The translations under genes were made by a program, and so were the position numbers. DNA of 64,000 nt from assembly GCA_021205365.1 (NCBI GenBank), contig JAJPXP010000010.1:116880-180879 (forward strand). Reading direction: 5' to 3'. Within the stretch, counting starts at the first letter, position 1; each line of letters begins with the position of its first letter. Positions 8,619-17,043 of the stretch are shown here, in pieces. This DNA comes from Clostridia bacterium. Lineage in GTDB: Bacteria; Bacillota; Clostridia; Oscillospirales; Butyricicoccaceae. Under the pieces are notes generated by a model. It made no database searches, was not told the origin of the DNA, and saw only the letters and a program-made list of their open reading frames with translations.

Positions 8619-10475
8619 GTGAAAAGACGAATGACAGCCTGCCTGCTTGTGCTGGCTATGATGTGCGCTTTCATACCGGAGGCCCTTGCATCTGAGCGTG
8701 CAGAAAGCGCTGCGGGAAATGGGAGCGCAGATATCAGCAGTTTATATGAAGAACTCCCCATGGAAAGCGGCAGTCTGACAAAGGAAGTATCACAGGATGC
8801 AGAGGTTTTTGAACCCGAAATCCTTTCGCAGGAACAGCATGAATCGATGGTTGCTTCTGACGACTGTGAAGAATATGTTTACAGCAAAAACTATAGTGCA
8901 GAAGTGGTAAACGGCAGTGAATATGCAGCGCTGTCTACACAGACCAAGGTGTCTGGGTTTACCACCTATGGAGAGCAGCTGGCTGGGCTGCGCTATCAGT
9001 TTGATGACAGCACTGTGAAAAAATATTATAATAAGCAGATCGCTGTCGGCACAGCGATGAAGAAGCTGTATGACAGTGTCAAGGCTGATATTCAAAAGGG
9101 AACAAGCAGCGCGGTGTTCAATGACAATGCAACAGAGCTGAAAAAGCTTGGTGTAACCATAACCGTTCCATCTTATACAGCGCTGGGATTGAGCAATTCG
9201 GAAACGGATCAGAGCAAGTACAAGCAGGTTTTACAAGACATGGCAGTTGAACTTGGCTGGGTCGTGTACCGGTGTCTGGATATGGATTGTCCCGAAATGT
9301 TTTATTCCAATGGCTATTGCTCCATGGGCTATAACATCAGCGGAACACGGATGACGATTTATATTTTGCCGATGTATCGTGCCGGATTTACGAGCCTGAG
9401 CGCGCGCAAACAGCTGAAAACACAGCTGGATGCGAAGGTCGCGGAAATCGTAGCCGGTGCTGCACAGTATTCCAAAGCATATGATAAGATGAAATATTTT
9501 GAAGAATGGCTGTGCAGTCATAATACCTATAACGAAGCTGCTGTGGCAACTTATTATAATGAAAAAGGCGAATATGACCAGTTTTACTATTCGGCGAATA
9601 TTTCCGGCGCACCCTGGTCCTCGGTCAGCGCCATCCTGAACAGCTCGAACAGCAGCATCAAGGGGCCTGTGTGCGAGGGATATTCCAGAGCTTTCCAGCT
9701 GCTGTGCAGTAAGGTCGGTATTCAGGTAACCGAGGCTGTCAGCGACAGTGGGAACCATATGTGGAATAACGTGCGGTATGGCAACTACTGGACTGGTGTA
9801 GACGTCACATGGAATGATTCCTACGGGACAAAACAATATTTTTGCAGTATAATCAACAATATCAGCGGGCATATACTGGATGATCATGATTTTCAGGACT
9901 GGCTGGTTTATCCATCCCTGACGGCGATTGCCAATTCGAGCATACTGCCGTATTATGATGTATCCGCTACATTCTGGGGAAGATCCTATATCCAGAATGT
10001 ATATGATAAGGGCTACATGGCGGGAACGAGTTGTGTTGCCTTTGCTCCGAATACTAAAATAACCCGTGAACAGTTTGCTCAGCTGCTGTATAATATTGCG
10101 GGAAATCCGGAAGTGGAATATACAAAGCGGTTTACAGATGTATCTGCTGGAAAATGGTATACGAATGCTGTCATTTGGGCAGCGGAGGAGGGGCTGGTAT
10201 CTGGCTATCCCAACGGAGCCTTTGGTGTCGGCGACCCGATCAGCCGTCAGGATATTACGGTAATTCTATATCATGATGCAGATATGCCGGAGATAGAGGA
10301 CGTGGACTTGACAGCAAAGTTTACCGATGCAGACCGAATCAGCGCGTATGCATATGAATCCATGAGCTGGGCTGTTGCTGCCGGAATATTGAGCGGAAAT
10401 GCAAATGGCACCCTGAATCCACGAGGAAACACAACCCGTGCAGAAGCAGCGACAATCATTTCCAAAATTGCATAA
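8619..10475 (+). CDS. Secreted transglutaminase-like protein with three SLH domains
   Basis: The 618-residue product opens with KRR and a hydrophobic signal peptide ending near ALA-SE. A transglutaminase/protease-like domain lies at about 300-400, with C352 (GPVCEGYSRAF), H380 (NHMWNNV) and D395 (VDVTWND) as an apparent catalytic triad. About residues 450-618 hold three S-layer-homology repeats (YIQNVYDKGYMAG..., FTDVSAGKWYTNAVIWA..., FTDADRISAYAYESMSWA...). These anchor proteins non-covalently to secondary cell-wall polymers. GAGGG at 8609-8613 supports the GTG start at 8619. The likely role is a surface-displayed peptidase or crosslinking-type enzyme. The substrate is unknown. Confidence 0.85.
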   Translation: MKRRMTACLLVLAMMCAFIPEALASERAESAAGNGSADISSLYEELPMESGSLTKEVSQDAEVFEPEILSQEQHESMVASDDCEEYVYSKNYSAEVVNGSEYAALSTQTKVSGFTTYGEQLAGLRYQFDDSTVKKYYNKQIAVGTAMKKLYDSVKADIQKGTSSAVFNDNATELKKLGVTITVPSYTALGLSNSETDQSKYKQVLQDMAVELGWVVYRCLDMDCPEMFYSNGYCSMGYNISGTRMTIYILPMYRAGFTSLSARKQLKTQLDAKVAEIVAGAAQYSKAYDKMKYFEEWLCSHNTYNEAAVATYYNEKGEYDQFYYSANISGAPWSSVSAILNSSNSSIKGPVCEGYSRAFQLLCSKVGIQVTEAVSDSGNHMWNNVRYGNYWTGVDVTWNDSYGTKQYFCSIINNISGHILDDHDFQDWLVYPSLTAIANSSILPYYDVSATFWGRSYIQNVYDKGYMAGTSCVAFAPNTKITREQFAQLLYNIAGNPEVEYTKRFTDVSAGKWYTNAVIWAAEEGLVSGYPNGAFGVGDPISRQDITVILYHDADMPEIEDVDLTAKFTDADRISAYAYESMSWAVAAGILSGNANGTLNPRGNTTRAEAATIISKIA

Positions 10476-10479
10476 TAAG

Positions 10480-10510
10480 AAAGCCGGAATCTATGATTCC
10501 GGCTTTTATT
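10480..10510. terminator. Bidirectional terminator between convergent genes
   Basis: AAAGCCGGAATC at 10480-10491 pairs with GATTCCGGCTTT at 10495-10506. There are T-rich bases after it, and A-rich bases before it that become T on the minus strand. It serves the SLH gene and probably the minus-strand membrane gene. Confidence 0.8.
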
Positions 10511-10552
10511 TCTGCAAAATATTGACAGCTTTACTGTCGTAGCAGGATCCTT

Positions 10553-11206
10553 TTATGGGAAAAGAAAGCGCTGCAGCGGTTTTGTCAGATGCCGTTCCCA
10601 GAAGCGGATGCATATACCGACACCGAAGGCGGCGATGAAAGTGCCTTCCCGGATGCCGCTGATATTGTGCAGCTGCGTGAGGGACAGGATTACCGTCAGC
10701 GCGACGACGGACCAGTCAAAGAAAATCTTACAGGTAGACATCGGTTTGCCGGTTACATCGGCAAGGGCAAGGGAAACGCCATCCGCAGGCATGGACATGA
10801 TGTCGGTTGCGACATACAGGAAAATACCACTGCCAAGAAAGCCCATGCTGCACAGCATATACAGGAATTTAACTGGGTAAACCGGGTCAGCAGGCAGTAG
10901 ACCGGTGAGCATACCGGATAAGCTGACAAACCAGCCGAATACAATGGAAATCGCAATTTGCAGCAGGTTCTTCCATTTAAAATTCCGGCGCAGGATAAGA
11001 ATCTGCAGCACGATATAGACGGAGAAAACCATGGTAGAACTGAGGCCAAGGCTTTTGCCGGAAATCAGGCTGACGATATAGGGAATGGTATCAATCGGAG
11101 ACACACCGAGTCCGGAAAGGACAGATAAATTGACACCGATTGTCATCAGAAACATGCCGATGAGATAAACCGGGATACGGCGTACCCAGTGTCCGGATTT
11201 TGTCAT
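10553..11206 (-). CDS. YczE/YitT-like membrane protein
   Basis: This 217-residue integral membrane protein has about five hydrophobic segments. Its N-terminal pattern (PVYLIGMFLMTIGVNLSVLSGLGVSPIDTIPY) is typical of the YczE/YyaS family, in which the GLGVSPxD motif recurs. The function of the family is not established. The reading frame is open to 11278, but the complement of TCACCTCTTT at 11211-11220 gives an AAAGAGGTGA ribosome site just before the ATG at 11206, so that start is used. The gene stands alone, convergent with the SLH gene. Confidence 0.75.
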   Translation of the reverse strand: MTKSGHWVRRIPVYLIGMFLMTIGVNLSVLSGLGVSPIDTIPYIVSLISGKSLGLSSTMVFSVYIVLQILILRRNFKWKNLLQIAISIVFGWFVSLSGMLTGLLPADPVYPVKFLYMLCSMGFLGSGIFLYVATDIMSMPADGVSLALADVTGKPMSTCKIFFDWSVVALTVILSLTQLHNISGIREGTFIAAFGVGICIRFWERHLTKPLQRFLFP

Positions 11207-11308
11207 AGAATCACCTCTTTTGTCTGATGCATTCATTATATCAGACAATTTGGTAGAAAAATAGAAGAATCTTGCCAAATGTATTGCATATTTACTTTAA
11301 AATTGCTG

Positions 11309-11338
11309 TTTACAGGCGATTGCATATCATGCTATGAT
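11309..11338 (+). promoter_or_regulatory. Promoter of the inositol-monophosphatase-like gene
   Basis: TTTACA at 11309-11314 and TATGAT at 11333-11338 are 18 bp apart. The -10 overlaps the in-frame ATG at 11334 and so excludes it as a translation start. Confidence 0.55.
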
Positions 11339-11372
11339 AATCACAAATAAAAAGAAAGAAGTGTATATTTCC

Positions 11373-12134
11373 ATGATAATCGATCAGATTCAGCAGGTTA
11401 TGCGGGAGTGCGGACAGCTGTTGCTGCAGGCAGACCGTTCTCAGGCTCATATAGAAATAAAAGGAACTAGTAATAATCTTGTCACAAAGTATGATAAGGC
11501 AGTACAGGAAATTCTGCAAAAAAAATTGCTGGAAATTGTGCCAGGTGCGCATTTTGTTGGCGAAGAAGAGGCCGTGCACGAATCGATTGCAACCGGAAAA
11601 GCATTTATTGTAGACCCGATTGATGGTACGGCAAACTTTGTCAAGGATTATAAATACAGTGCCATTTCCGTTGCGATGACACAGAATGGAAAAGTCGAGC
11701 TGGGTTTGGTTTATAACCCGTATCTGGATGAAATGTTTACAGCGCAGCGCGGGAAAGGCGCATACTGCAATGGCAAACCGATTCATGTATCCAACCAGCC
11801 ATTGAAGGCGGGACTGACATTGTATGGCTCTGCATTGTATTATCCGGAATTGATTGACGATTCTTTCCGGCTGCTGCGCAAAGCATTTGACCGTTCCATG
11901 GATATGCGCCGTTCCGGTTCTGCTGCACTGGATTTGTGCAGCATTGCGGCCGGACGTGCTGAGCTGTTTTTTGAGCTGCGTCTGTATCCATGGGATTTTG
12001 CAGCAGGTTCTCTGATTGTTCAGGAAGCAGGCGGCACTGTTACCCGCGTAGAGGGCGGAGAGATTACCCTGACCGGCCCGTGCTCTGTCCTGGCGACCGG
12101 AAGCAATGTGGATGCAGGTTTTCTGAGAGAGTAA
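11373..12134 (+). CDS. Inositol monophosphatase family protein
   Basis: This is a Mg2+-dependent sugar-phosphate phosphatase of the SuhB/IMPase fold, 253 residues. Metal-binding motifs are present in order: GEEEA (Glu70 type), DPIDGTANF (the signature Asp-Pro-Ile-Asp-Gly-Thr) and, near the C-terminus, YPWDFAAGSLIVQEAGG (WDxAAG). The substrate could be inositol-1-phosphate, 3'-phosphoadenosine phosphate or another sugar phosphate, and the sequence alone does not decide. The ATG at 11373 is preferred because the earlier ATG lies inside the promoter. The ribosome site (AAGAAG) is weak. Confidence 0.88.
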   Translation: MIIDQIQQVMRECGQLLLQADRSQAHIEIKGTSNNLVTKYDKAVQEILQKKLLEIVPGAHFVGEEEAVHESIATGKAFIVDPIDGTANFVKDYKYSAISVAMTQNGKVELGLVYNPYLDEMFTAQRGKGAYCNGKPIHVSNQPLKAGLTLYGSALYYPELIDDSFRLLRKAFDRSMDMRRSGSAALDLCSIAAGRAELFFELRLYPWDFAAGSLIVQEAGGTVTRVEGGEITLTGPCSVLATGSNVDAGFLRE

Positions 12135-12154
12135 GTCAGGTTAACAGAAAAAAC

Positions 12155-12200
12155 AATCGCCGCAGTGCTCCAATGGAGCAGCCTGCGGCGATTTTGCTGT
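12155..12200 (+). terminator. Terminator after the IMPase-like gene
   Basis: AATCGCCGCAG at 12155-12165 pairs with CTGCGGCGATT at 12183-12193, with an inner TGCTCC/GGAGCA stem. TTTTGCTGTTTTT follows. It may also stop the convergent histidine-kinase transcript. Confidence 0.8.
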
Positions 12201-12222
12201 TTTTCTAAACTTTTATCTTCTT

Positions 12223-14535
12223 TTACTTCGTATTAGGAGCAATATCAATCCATTTTGGGATGGAAACCACTGCCTTGAACAGATCACCGTCAATTTCCAC
12301 ATGGCAGCTGCCGCCCATCAGCTCGGCAAGGCTCTGTGCAATGGACAAGCCTAAACCGCTGCCTTCCGTATGACGGGAACGGTCGCCGCGGGTAAACCGC
12401 TGCATGAGCTCATCAGCAGAAATGTTCAGCTCCGTAGCGGAGATGTTTTTCATGGTCAGATTGACAAATTCGCCCTGCGGCTGAAGTGTAATATACACAC
12501 GGCTGTTTGGCAATGCATAGCGGGTACAGTTGGAGATCAGGTTATCCAGAATCCGCCATAGCAGTTTGCCGTCTGCATTGACATAAGTCGGCGCCTGCGA
12601 CAGAATGCGGATATCCAGGCCTGCCTTTTCAATATGCTCCGAACGTTCCCCAAGTGCCTGACGGAGCAGAGCGTCAAAGTCTGTCTGAGCTAGGTTCAGC
12701 TTCATGGCACCGCTGGTTGCCTTGGAGGCATCAAACAGGTCGGCAGTCAGTGCACGCAGGCGCTGGGATTTCTGGTCAAGTACAGCGATATATTCCTGTG
12801 CGGTTCTATCCTGGATGTCACACTTTTTCAGCAGATCAATATAGGTGATGATACTGGTCAAAGGTGTTTTGATATCATGGGATACATTGGAAATCAGTTC
12901 GGATTTCAGCCGTTCGGATTTCACCGCGGTTGTAACAGCTTCCTGTAAGCCTTCAGAAATCTGGTTCAGATTATCGGCAAGTCCGTTGATTTCAGGACCG
13001 CCGCCGGTCAGCTTGATTTTCGTATCGGTTTTGCCTGCGCGGATGTCAGCAGCGCCATTTGTGACTGTTTCAAAGCGGTTTGCCTGGCGGATACCAAAAT
13101 ACAACAGCCCTGCGATGATAAATGGGATGAGCGGCCAGATGGCACATGCCAGCGGAACAAGCACGGCAAGGAGGATAATTTTCCTGCGGAGCGGCGTTTT
13201 GCGGAACTGCCGCGCCAGCCAGACGATACCGTGGATGATATACTTGTGAAACAATCTCCAGCAAATCCAGCCGTTTAACCACTGCTTTGCCTTGATGCGG
13301 CGTACCTGCGACAGCAGGAGCAGCAGGCTGGAGACAGCGAACAATACCGTTATACCGCAAATCAGTCCATACTTGAGGGAATCCTGAAGGTATATCCAGT
13401 GATCTCCAGATTCAACAATGGCAGTGCACCATCCGGCAAGTATACAGAAATACAGGCAATATAGAATTTCTGCCCAGATACGGTCATACCCGACGAGGTA
13501 TTTTTTGTCATCATCCGGTTTTCTTCCTGCGCCGAAGCAGAGGATAATCACACAGAGCAGGATGACAATTGCGCCAGTGCATTCAATGCCAACCAGCATT
13601 AGCAGCTGGCGACGGTTTGCCGTCCACTGTTTCTGCATGTCCTGCAGGACAGAAGGTTTCAACGCGATATATACGATATCGCCGTTGGTATAACCGGAGG
13701 AGTCGTAGTCGGAGAAATTGAAGTTGTATTCGTTCTCCAATGCCGATAAAACATCGGGATCTACGGTATTGCTCAGAAAGCTGAGCCGGTAATCGGAAAT
13801 CGAGCAGACCATCCGATAGCCGGAGCCTTTGCGAGACATCTTTTGGGCGTCTGATTCGGATATATTGGAAAGGGTTGTATCGGTTTTCTTGCAGTAAACG
13901 TAATAATCGTATTTGGCAGCATAGTCTGTACTGTTTTGCGTCATGTAATGGAATTGCATCAAGTTTTCATTGATGAGTGTCTGGCGGCAGTATTGATACA
14001 CACCGCGATTATAACCCATCCAGCTGCGGAAGTTTGCCGCATCGCCGGAATCCAAATACGGATCATCATTACGCCGTAATGCTGTGATGATTTCATCTAT
14101 CATTTCATCGGTCAGATAATTGGTACTGTCTTCTTCGGCAGGATACAAAGTGCGCAGGTGTTGCGCCTCTTCGTTGCTGAGAAATTCCTCGTCAATGGAA
14201 TCATTGTAGAAGCAGTTAAAAAATTCGTTATAGATATTGTCATACAGGATATCCGTATCAATGGTATCACCATTTTGAATGGAATCCTCATTGCCATAGC
14301 TTGCCTGATCCAGCAGATTCCATGCAGGATAATACAGCTCCTGTGCGAGATACGTGTCTGAAATCTCTTTATTGGACAGCATACTGCCGTCGAGTACGGA
14401 GATATCATTGGATTCTGCATAGATGGCAAACGCAACCGCCTGCCATGCCATCAGTCCTGCCATCGCAAGACTGAGAATCCATGCAGCAGCCTTAACCCAG
14501 CTGCTTCGGGTGAAGTTTTTCCATTTTGTAGCCAA
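12223..14535 (-). CDS. Sensor histidine kinase of a two-component system
   Basis: This 770-residue membrane kinase has a first membrane helix at about 14-35. An extracytoplasmic domain of roughly 270 residues follows, then a cluster of four to five helices at about 310-480, a HAMP-like stretch, a HisKA dimerisation helix with phospho-acceptor H553 (SNVSHDIKTPLTS) and an ATPase domain with N-box ILDNLISN and GSGLGLSIA. The usual DxGxG G1 box is replaced by KNIS, a pattern I associate with a Firmicute kinase subfamily. The start is TTG, with AGGTGG upstream, and overlaps the regulator's 3' end by 44 bp, showing translational coupling. The stimulus is unknown. Confidence 0.9.
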   Translation of the reverse strand: MATKWKNFTRSSWVKAAAWILSLAMAGLMAWQAVAFAIYAESNDISVLDGSMLSNKEISDTYLAQELYYPAWNLLDQASYGNEDSIQNGDTIDTDILYDNIYNEFFNCFYNDSIDEEFLSNEEAQHLRTLYPAEEDSTNYLTDEMIDEIITALRRNDDPYLDSGDAANFRSWMGYNRGVYQYCRQTLINENLMQFHYMTQNSTDYAAKYDYYVYCKKTDTTLSNISESDAQKMSRKGSGYRMVCSISDYRLSFLSNTVDPDVLSALENEYNFNFSDYDSSGYTNGDIVYIALKPSVLQDMQKQWTANRRQLLMLVGIECTGAIVILLCVIILCFGAGRKPDDDKKYLVGYDRIWAEILYCLYFCILAGWCTAIVESGDHWIYLQDSLKYGLICGITVLFAVSSLLLLLSQVRRIKAKQWLNGWICWRLFHKYIIHGIVWLARQFRKTPLRRKIILLAVLVPLACAIWPLIPFIIAGLLYFGIRQANRFETVTNGAADIRAGKTDTKIKLTGGGPEINGLADNLNQISEGLQEAVTTAVKSERLKSELISNVSHDIKTPLTSIITYIDLLKKCDIQDRTAQEYIAVLDQKSQRLRALTADLFDASKATSGAMKLNLAQTDFDALLRQALGERSEHIEKAGLDIRILSQAPTYVNADGKLLWRILDNLISNCTRYALPNSRVYITLQPQGEFVNLTMKNISATELNISADELMQRFTRGDRSRHTEGSGLGLSIAQSLAELMGGSCHVEIDGDLFKAVVSIPKWIDIAPNTK

Positions 14536-15208
14536 TTCCCCACACCACCTTTAAATATTTTGGCTCCTTCGGGTTGATTTCAATTTTCTCCCGAATGCGC
14601 CGGATGTGGACAGCAACGGTGTTTTCCGGGTTATAGGCAGGCTCATTCCAGACCGCCTCATAAATCTGGGAGATCGAGAAGACCTGACCGGCATGCTGTG
14701 TTAAAAAACACAGGATACCATATTCCCGTGGGGTCAGACTGACTGGCTCGCCATCAACCGTGACGGTTTTTGCATTGTCATCGATGACCAGCTCACCGGT
14801 ACGGTAGGTTCTCGCCGTTGATTCCTGCTGCATACCGCCGAGAGCGGTATAGCGCCGAAGCTGGGATTTTACCCGTGCCATCAATTCTGCCGGATTGAAC
14901 GGCTTGGTGACATAATCATCTGCACCGACCGTCAGTCCGTCGATTTTATCTACGTCTTCACTTTTTGCAGAAAGCATAATCACGGGGATGTTCTGGGTCT
15001 GCCGCAGGATTTCCGTTGCCCGCATACCGTCCATACCCGGCATCATGATATCCATGATGACCAGATGGATGATCTGTTTGCTGCAGATATCCAGCGCCTC
15101 CAGCCCGTCATATGCTTCAATAGCTTCATAGCCTGCGGAACGAAGATAAATGCCGATTGCCCGGGCAATCGCAGGATCATCGTCGCAGACAAGTACACGA
15201 TAGTTCAT
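14492..15208 (-). CDS. OmpR/PhoB-family response regulator
   Basis: This 238-residue partner of the overlapping histidine kinase has an N-terminal receiver domain. It contains the acidic cluster CDDD, phospho-acceptor D53 in VIMDIMMPG, the switch Ser in MLSAKS and the conserved Lys in VTKPF. A C-terminal winged-helix DNA-binding domain follows (SLTPREYGILCFL, AVHIRRIREKIE). The frame is open upstream to 15274, but MNYRVLVCDDD at 15208 is where receiver domains begin and an AAGGGGG site lies about 12 nt before it. The target genes cannot be read from the window. Confidence 0.92.
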   Translation of the reverse strand: MNYRVLVCDDDPAIARAIGIYLRSAGYEAIEAYDGLEALDICSKQIIHLVIMDIMMPGMDGMRATEILRQTQNIPVIMLSAKSEDVDKIDGLTVGADDYVTKPFNPAELMARVKSQLRRYTALGGMQQESTARTYRTGELVIDDNAKTVTVDGEPVSLTPREYGILCFLTQHAGQVFSISQIYEAVWNEPAYNPENTVAVHIRRIREKIEINPKEPKYLKVVWGIGYKMEKLHPKQLG

Positions 15209-15318
15209 CGGTTTGATGGCCCCCTTGCTGTCTATGGTCATAGAATACAGAATGTTCTTTACAAAGTATACCACAAAATTCTTAATGTTTTCTGAAGAAC
15301 CGAAAAAGTCAAAGACAA

Positions 15319-15356
15319 AAAAGCATCCCCGCAGCGTGTGCCGCGGGGATGCTTTT
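15319..15356. terminator. Bidirectional terminator left of the small orphan gene
   Basis: AAAAGCATCCCCGC at 15319-15332 pairs with GCGGGGATGCTTTT at 15343-15356, and A-rich sequence lies on the left. Read on the minus strand it ends the 68-residue gene with a T-run. Confidence 0.8.
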
Positions 15357-15413
15357 TACAAAGAAAAGAGATAGGAAAAATAGGTATGAAAAAATAGGTG
15401 AAAGCAAAAGAAA

Positions 15414-15620
15414 TTAGCGGTAAGAAGCGATGGAAATTTCCGTGTTGTGATGAACCTTGCGTCTGTATGCGCCAGCGACGCGCGGATCATTCATACCGAT
15501 ATACGCTGAAATATGACCGAGATTGTCATAATCTGAAAGGACTTCGTCAATCAGATATTCATGGAGCTGATCAACCTGGCCGGTTTTCACCATCAGGTTC
15601 AACTCGCCGAGGATGCCCAT
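15414..15620 (-). CDS. Small protein of 68 residues, unknown function
   Basis: I do not recognise this family. The product starts MGILGELNLMV, is predicted soluble and is rich in charged residues and tyrosine. It has no signal peptide, membrane helix or Cys motif. Support for a real gene is good. A 17-bp-spaced promoter lies upstream (15709-15737, minus strand) and GAAAGGAAG precedes the ATG at 15620. A terminator follows the stop at 15319-15356. The codon use resembles its neighbours. A long leader with an inverted repeat separates the promoter from the start. Confidence 0.65.
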   Translation of the reverse strand: MGILGELNLMVKTGQVDQLHEYLIDEVLSDYDNLGHISAYIGMNDPRVAGAYRRKVHHNTEISIASYR

Positions 15621-15660
15621 GGTATTCGCTTCCTTTCTGAATCCTGAGATTCTGATAATA

Positions 15661-15698
15661 GAGAACATATTGTACGTGCGTCGTGCTCACTTGTTCTC
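15661..15698 (-). promoter_or_regulatory. Leader inverted repeat of the small gene
   Basis: GAGAACA at 15661-15667 and TGTTCTC at 15692-15698 form a 7-bp dyad enclosing a further GTGC/GCAC-rich core. It sits between the promoter and the ribosome site of the 68-residue gene, so it may be an operator or an mRNA leader stem. Confidence 0.4.
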
Positions 15699-15708
15699 TT
15701 CGAGTAGT

Positions 15709-15737
15709 ATCATAGACTTTTTTGTAACGTTTGTCAC
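15709..15737 (-). promoter_or_regulatory. Promoter of the 68-residue gene
   Basis: On the minus strand GTGACA (complement of 15732-15737) and TATGAT (complement of 15709-15714) are separated by 17 bp. Confidence 0.6.
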
Positions 15738-16318
15738 GATGCAAATTTACTGAAATCTTGAATTGTTTGTATGAAAAATTTTGCAGGTTTTACAGAAAGT
15801 ACATGCAATAATGTTACAAAATGGAAAAACAAACAAAAAATCATAGGGAATGGGGAGGAAATTTATAATTTTGAATATTCGTTTCCATGAAAGAGGAGAC
15901 TTCTTTTGAAAAAAGTTGGAAGAAGCAGAGGAAACGTGTAAAACAGGTATAAAAACCGGTTGAAAACTGCGGATAAAATTTAAAAACGATCAAAGATGCG
16001 ATGTTACATTTTGCGGTACAAGAAAAGATTTCCGGACGGATAAGGGACAAATGGAAGTGAAATGAGAAATGAAAAATGCAGCATTTTGCTGCATGCCTGC
16101 GCCAGCAAACTGGAAGCGCGGGGCGGTCTGTATGCCCTCAAAAGTGATACCAATATGAAATGATTTATGATGTTTCCTTTGCAAAATATAGATAAAATAC
16201 GATAGGTTTTGACAATTGTGAATTTAAATATTTTCATATGCAGCTGACATGGAATTTGGCTATGAAAATATATCCATTGGGGGATATGCTGGCTGCAGAA
16301 CGCAACCGTGCAATCAAA
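15738..16318. other. Gene-free AT-rich stretch
   Basis: About 580 bases, A-rich on the plus strand, contain no convincing reading frame, RNA gene or repeat. The short minus-strand frames here lack ribosome sites and have unlikely composition. It separates the small orphan gene from the HAD gene terminator. Confidence 0.5.
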
Positions 16319-16342
16319 AAGAGGCTCATTGCAGAGCCTCTT
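16319..16342 (-). terminator. Terminator of the tetR-HAD transcript
   Basis: AAGAGGCTC at 16319-16327 pairs with GAGCCTCTT at 16334-16342. The preceding CAAAAA gives a T-run on the minus strand. Confidence 0.7.
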
Positions 16343-16371
16343 ACTGGTATCTTATGTATATCTTATATCCG

Positions 16372-17043
16372 TTATGCTTCCTTTTCGATATACTGCTTGC
16401 ATAAGAATGCCTGCAATTCCGTTAGGCTTGGGAAAATAGCTGTGCACAACTGGAACATTTCCTCTGTTGGCGGGAGCAGATCTGGAACCATAACCGGCAT
16501 CATACCGGCGGTATGGGAAGAACGGATGCCATTATAGGAATCTTCAATGGCAAAGGCATCCGGCGGATTTATGCGCATTTCCCGGCATGCCAACTCATAA
16601 ATATCTGGAAACGGCTTGCTGCGTGGGATGCGGTCGCCGCCTAAAATGTAGTCAAAATACTGCAGCAGGTTTTCTTTGCCCAGTTCCCGTTCCACAATCG
16701 GCTGGCGGGTCGAAGAGGCAAGTCCGACGCGGAAACCGTTTGCCTGTGCCCATTGCAGCAGCTCCCGTGCACCGGCTTTGACCGGAACGCCTTCCACTGC
16801 TTCAATCTCGTGATAAATTTTACTGAGGGAAGCGCTGAATTCCTCTGCGGGGAAATCCGCGCCATAGCATTCCCGTAAAATTTCGGCGGTATGTTTCCGG
16901 GTTGTTCCAACCGTACGCAGAAAAACTGCGTCACTATCCACGGCGCCGTAATCCGGTGCAGCGAGGTTCCAGCTCCGGCGCACCAGCTGTTCGGTGTCGA
17001 GAATGACGCCATCCATATCAAAAATCAATGCGGGCTTGGTCAT
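16372..17043 (-). CDS. HAD-family phosphatase (phosphoglycolate phosphatase / beta-phosphoglucomutase type)
   Basis: The 223-residue HAD hydrolase has motif I FDMDGVILD, motif II Ser/Thr in ASSTRQ, motif III Lys in PRSKPFPD and motif IV AIEDSYNGI. A helical cap lies at about residues 20-85. Such enzymes act on small phosphorylated metabolites, and the exact substrate cannot be told from sequence. Its ATG overlaps the stop of the upstream TetR gene by four bases (ATGA), with GGAGGA before it, so the two are co-translated. Because it shares a transcript with the regulator, a link to the exporter module across the divergent promoter is possible. Confidence 0.85.
   Translation of the reverse strand: MTKPALIFDMDGVILDTEQLVRRSWNLAAPDYGAVDSDAVFLRTVGTTRKHTAEILRECYGADFPAEEFSASLSKIYHEIEAVEGVPVKAGARELLQWAQANGFRVGLASSTRQPIVERELGKENLLQYFDYILGGDRIPRSKPFPDIYELACREMRINPPDAFAIEDSYNGIRSSHTAGMMPVMVPDLLPPTEEMFQLCTAIFPSLTELQAFLCKQYIEKEA

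Noticed and set aside
16238..16537. A 99-codon plus-strand frame near the HAD gene
   Set aside because: It runs through the minus-strand terminator and into the HAD coding region, and lacks a ribosome site.
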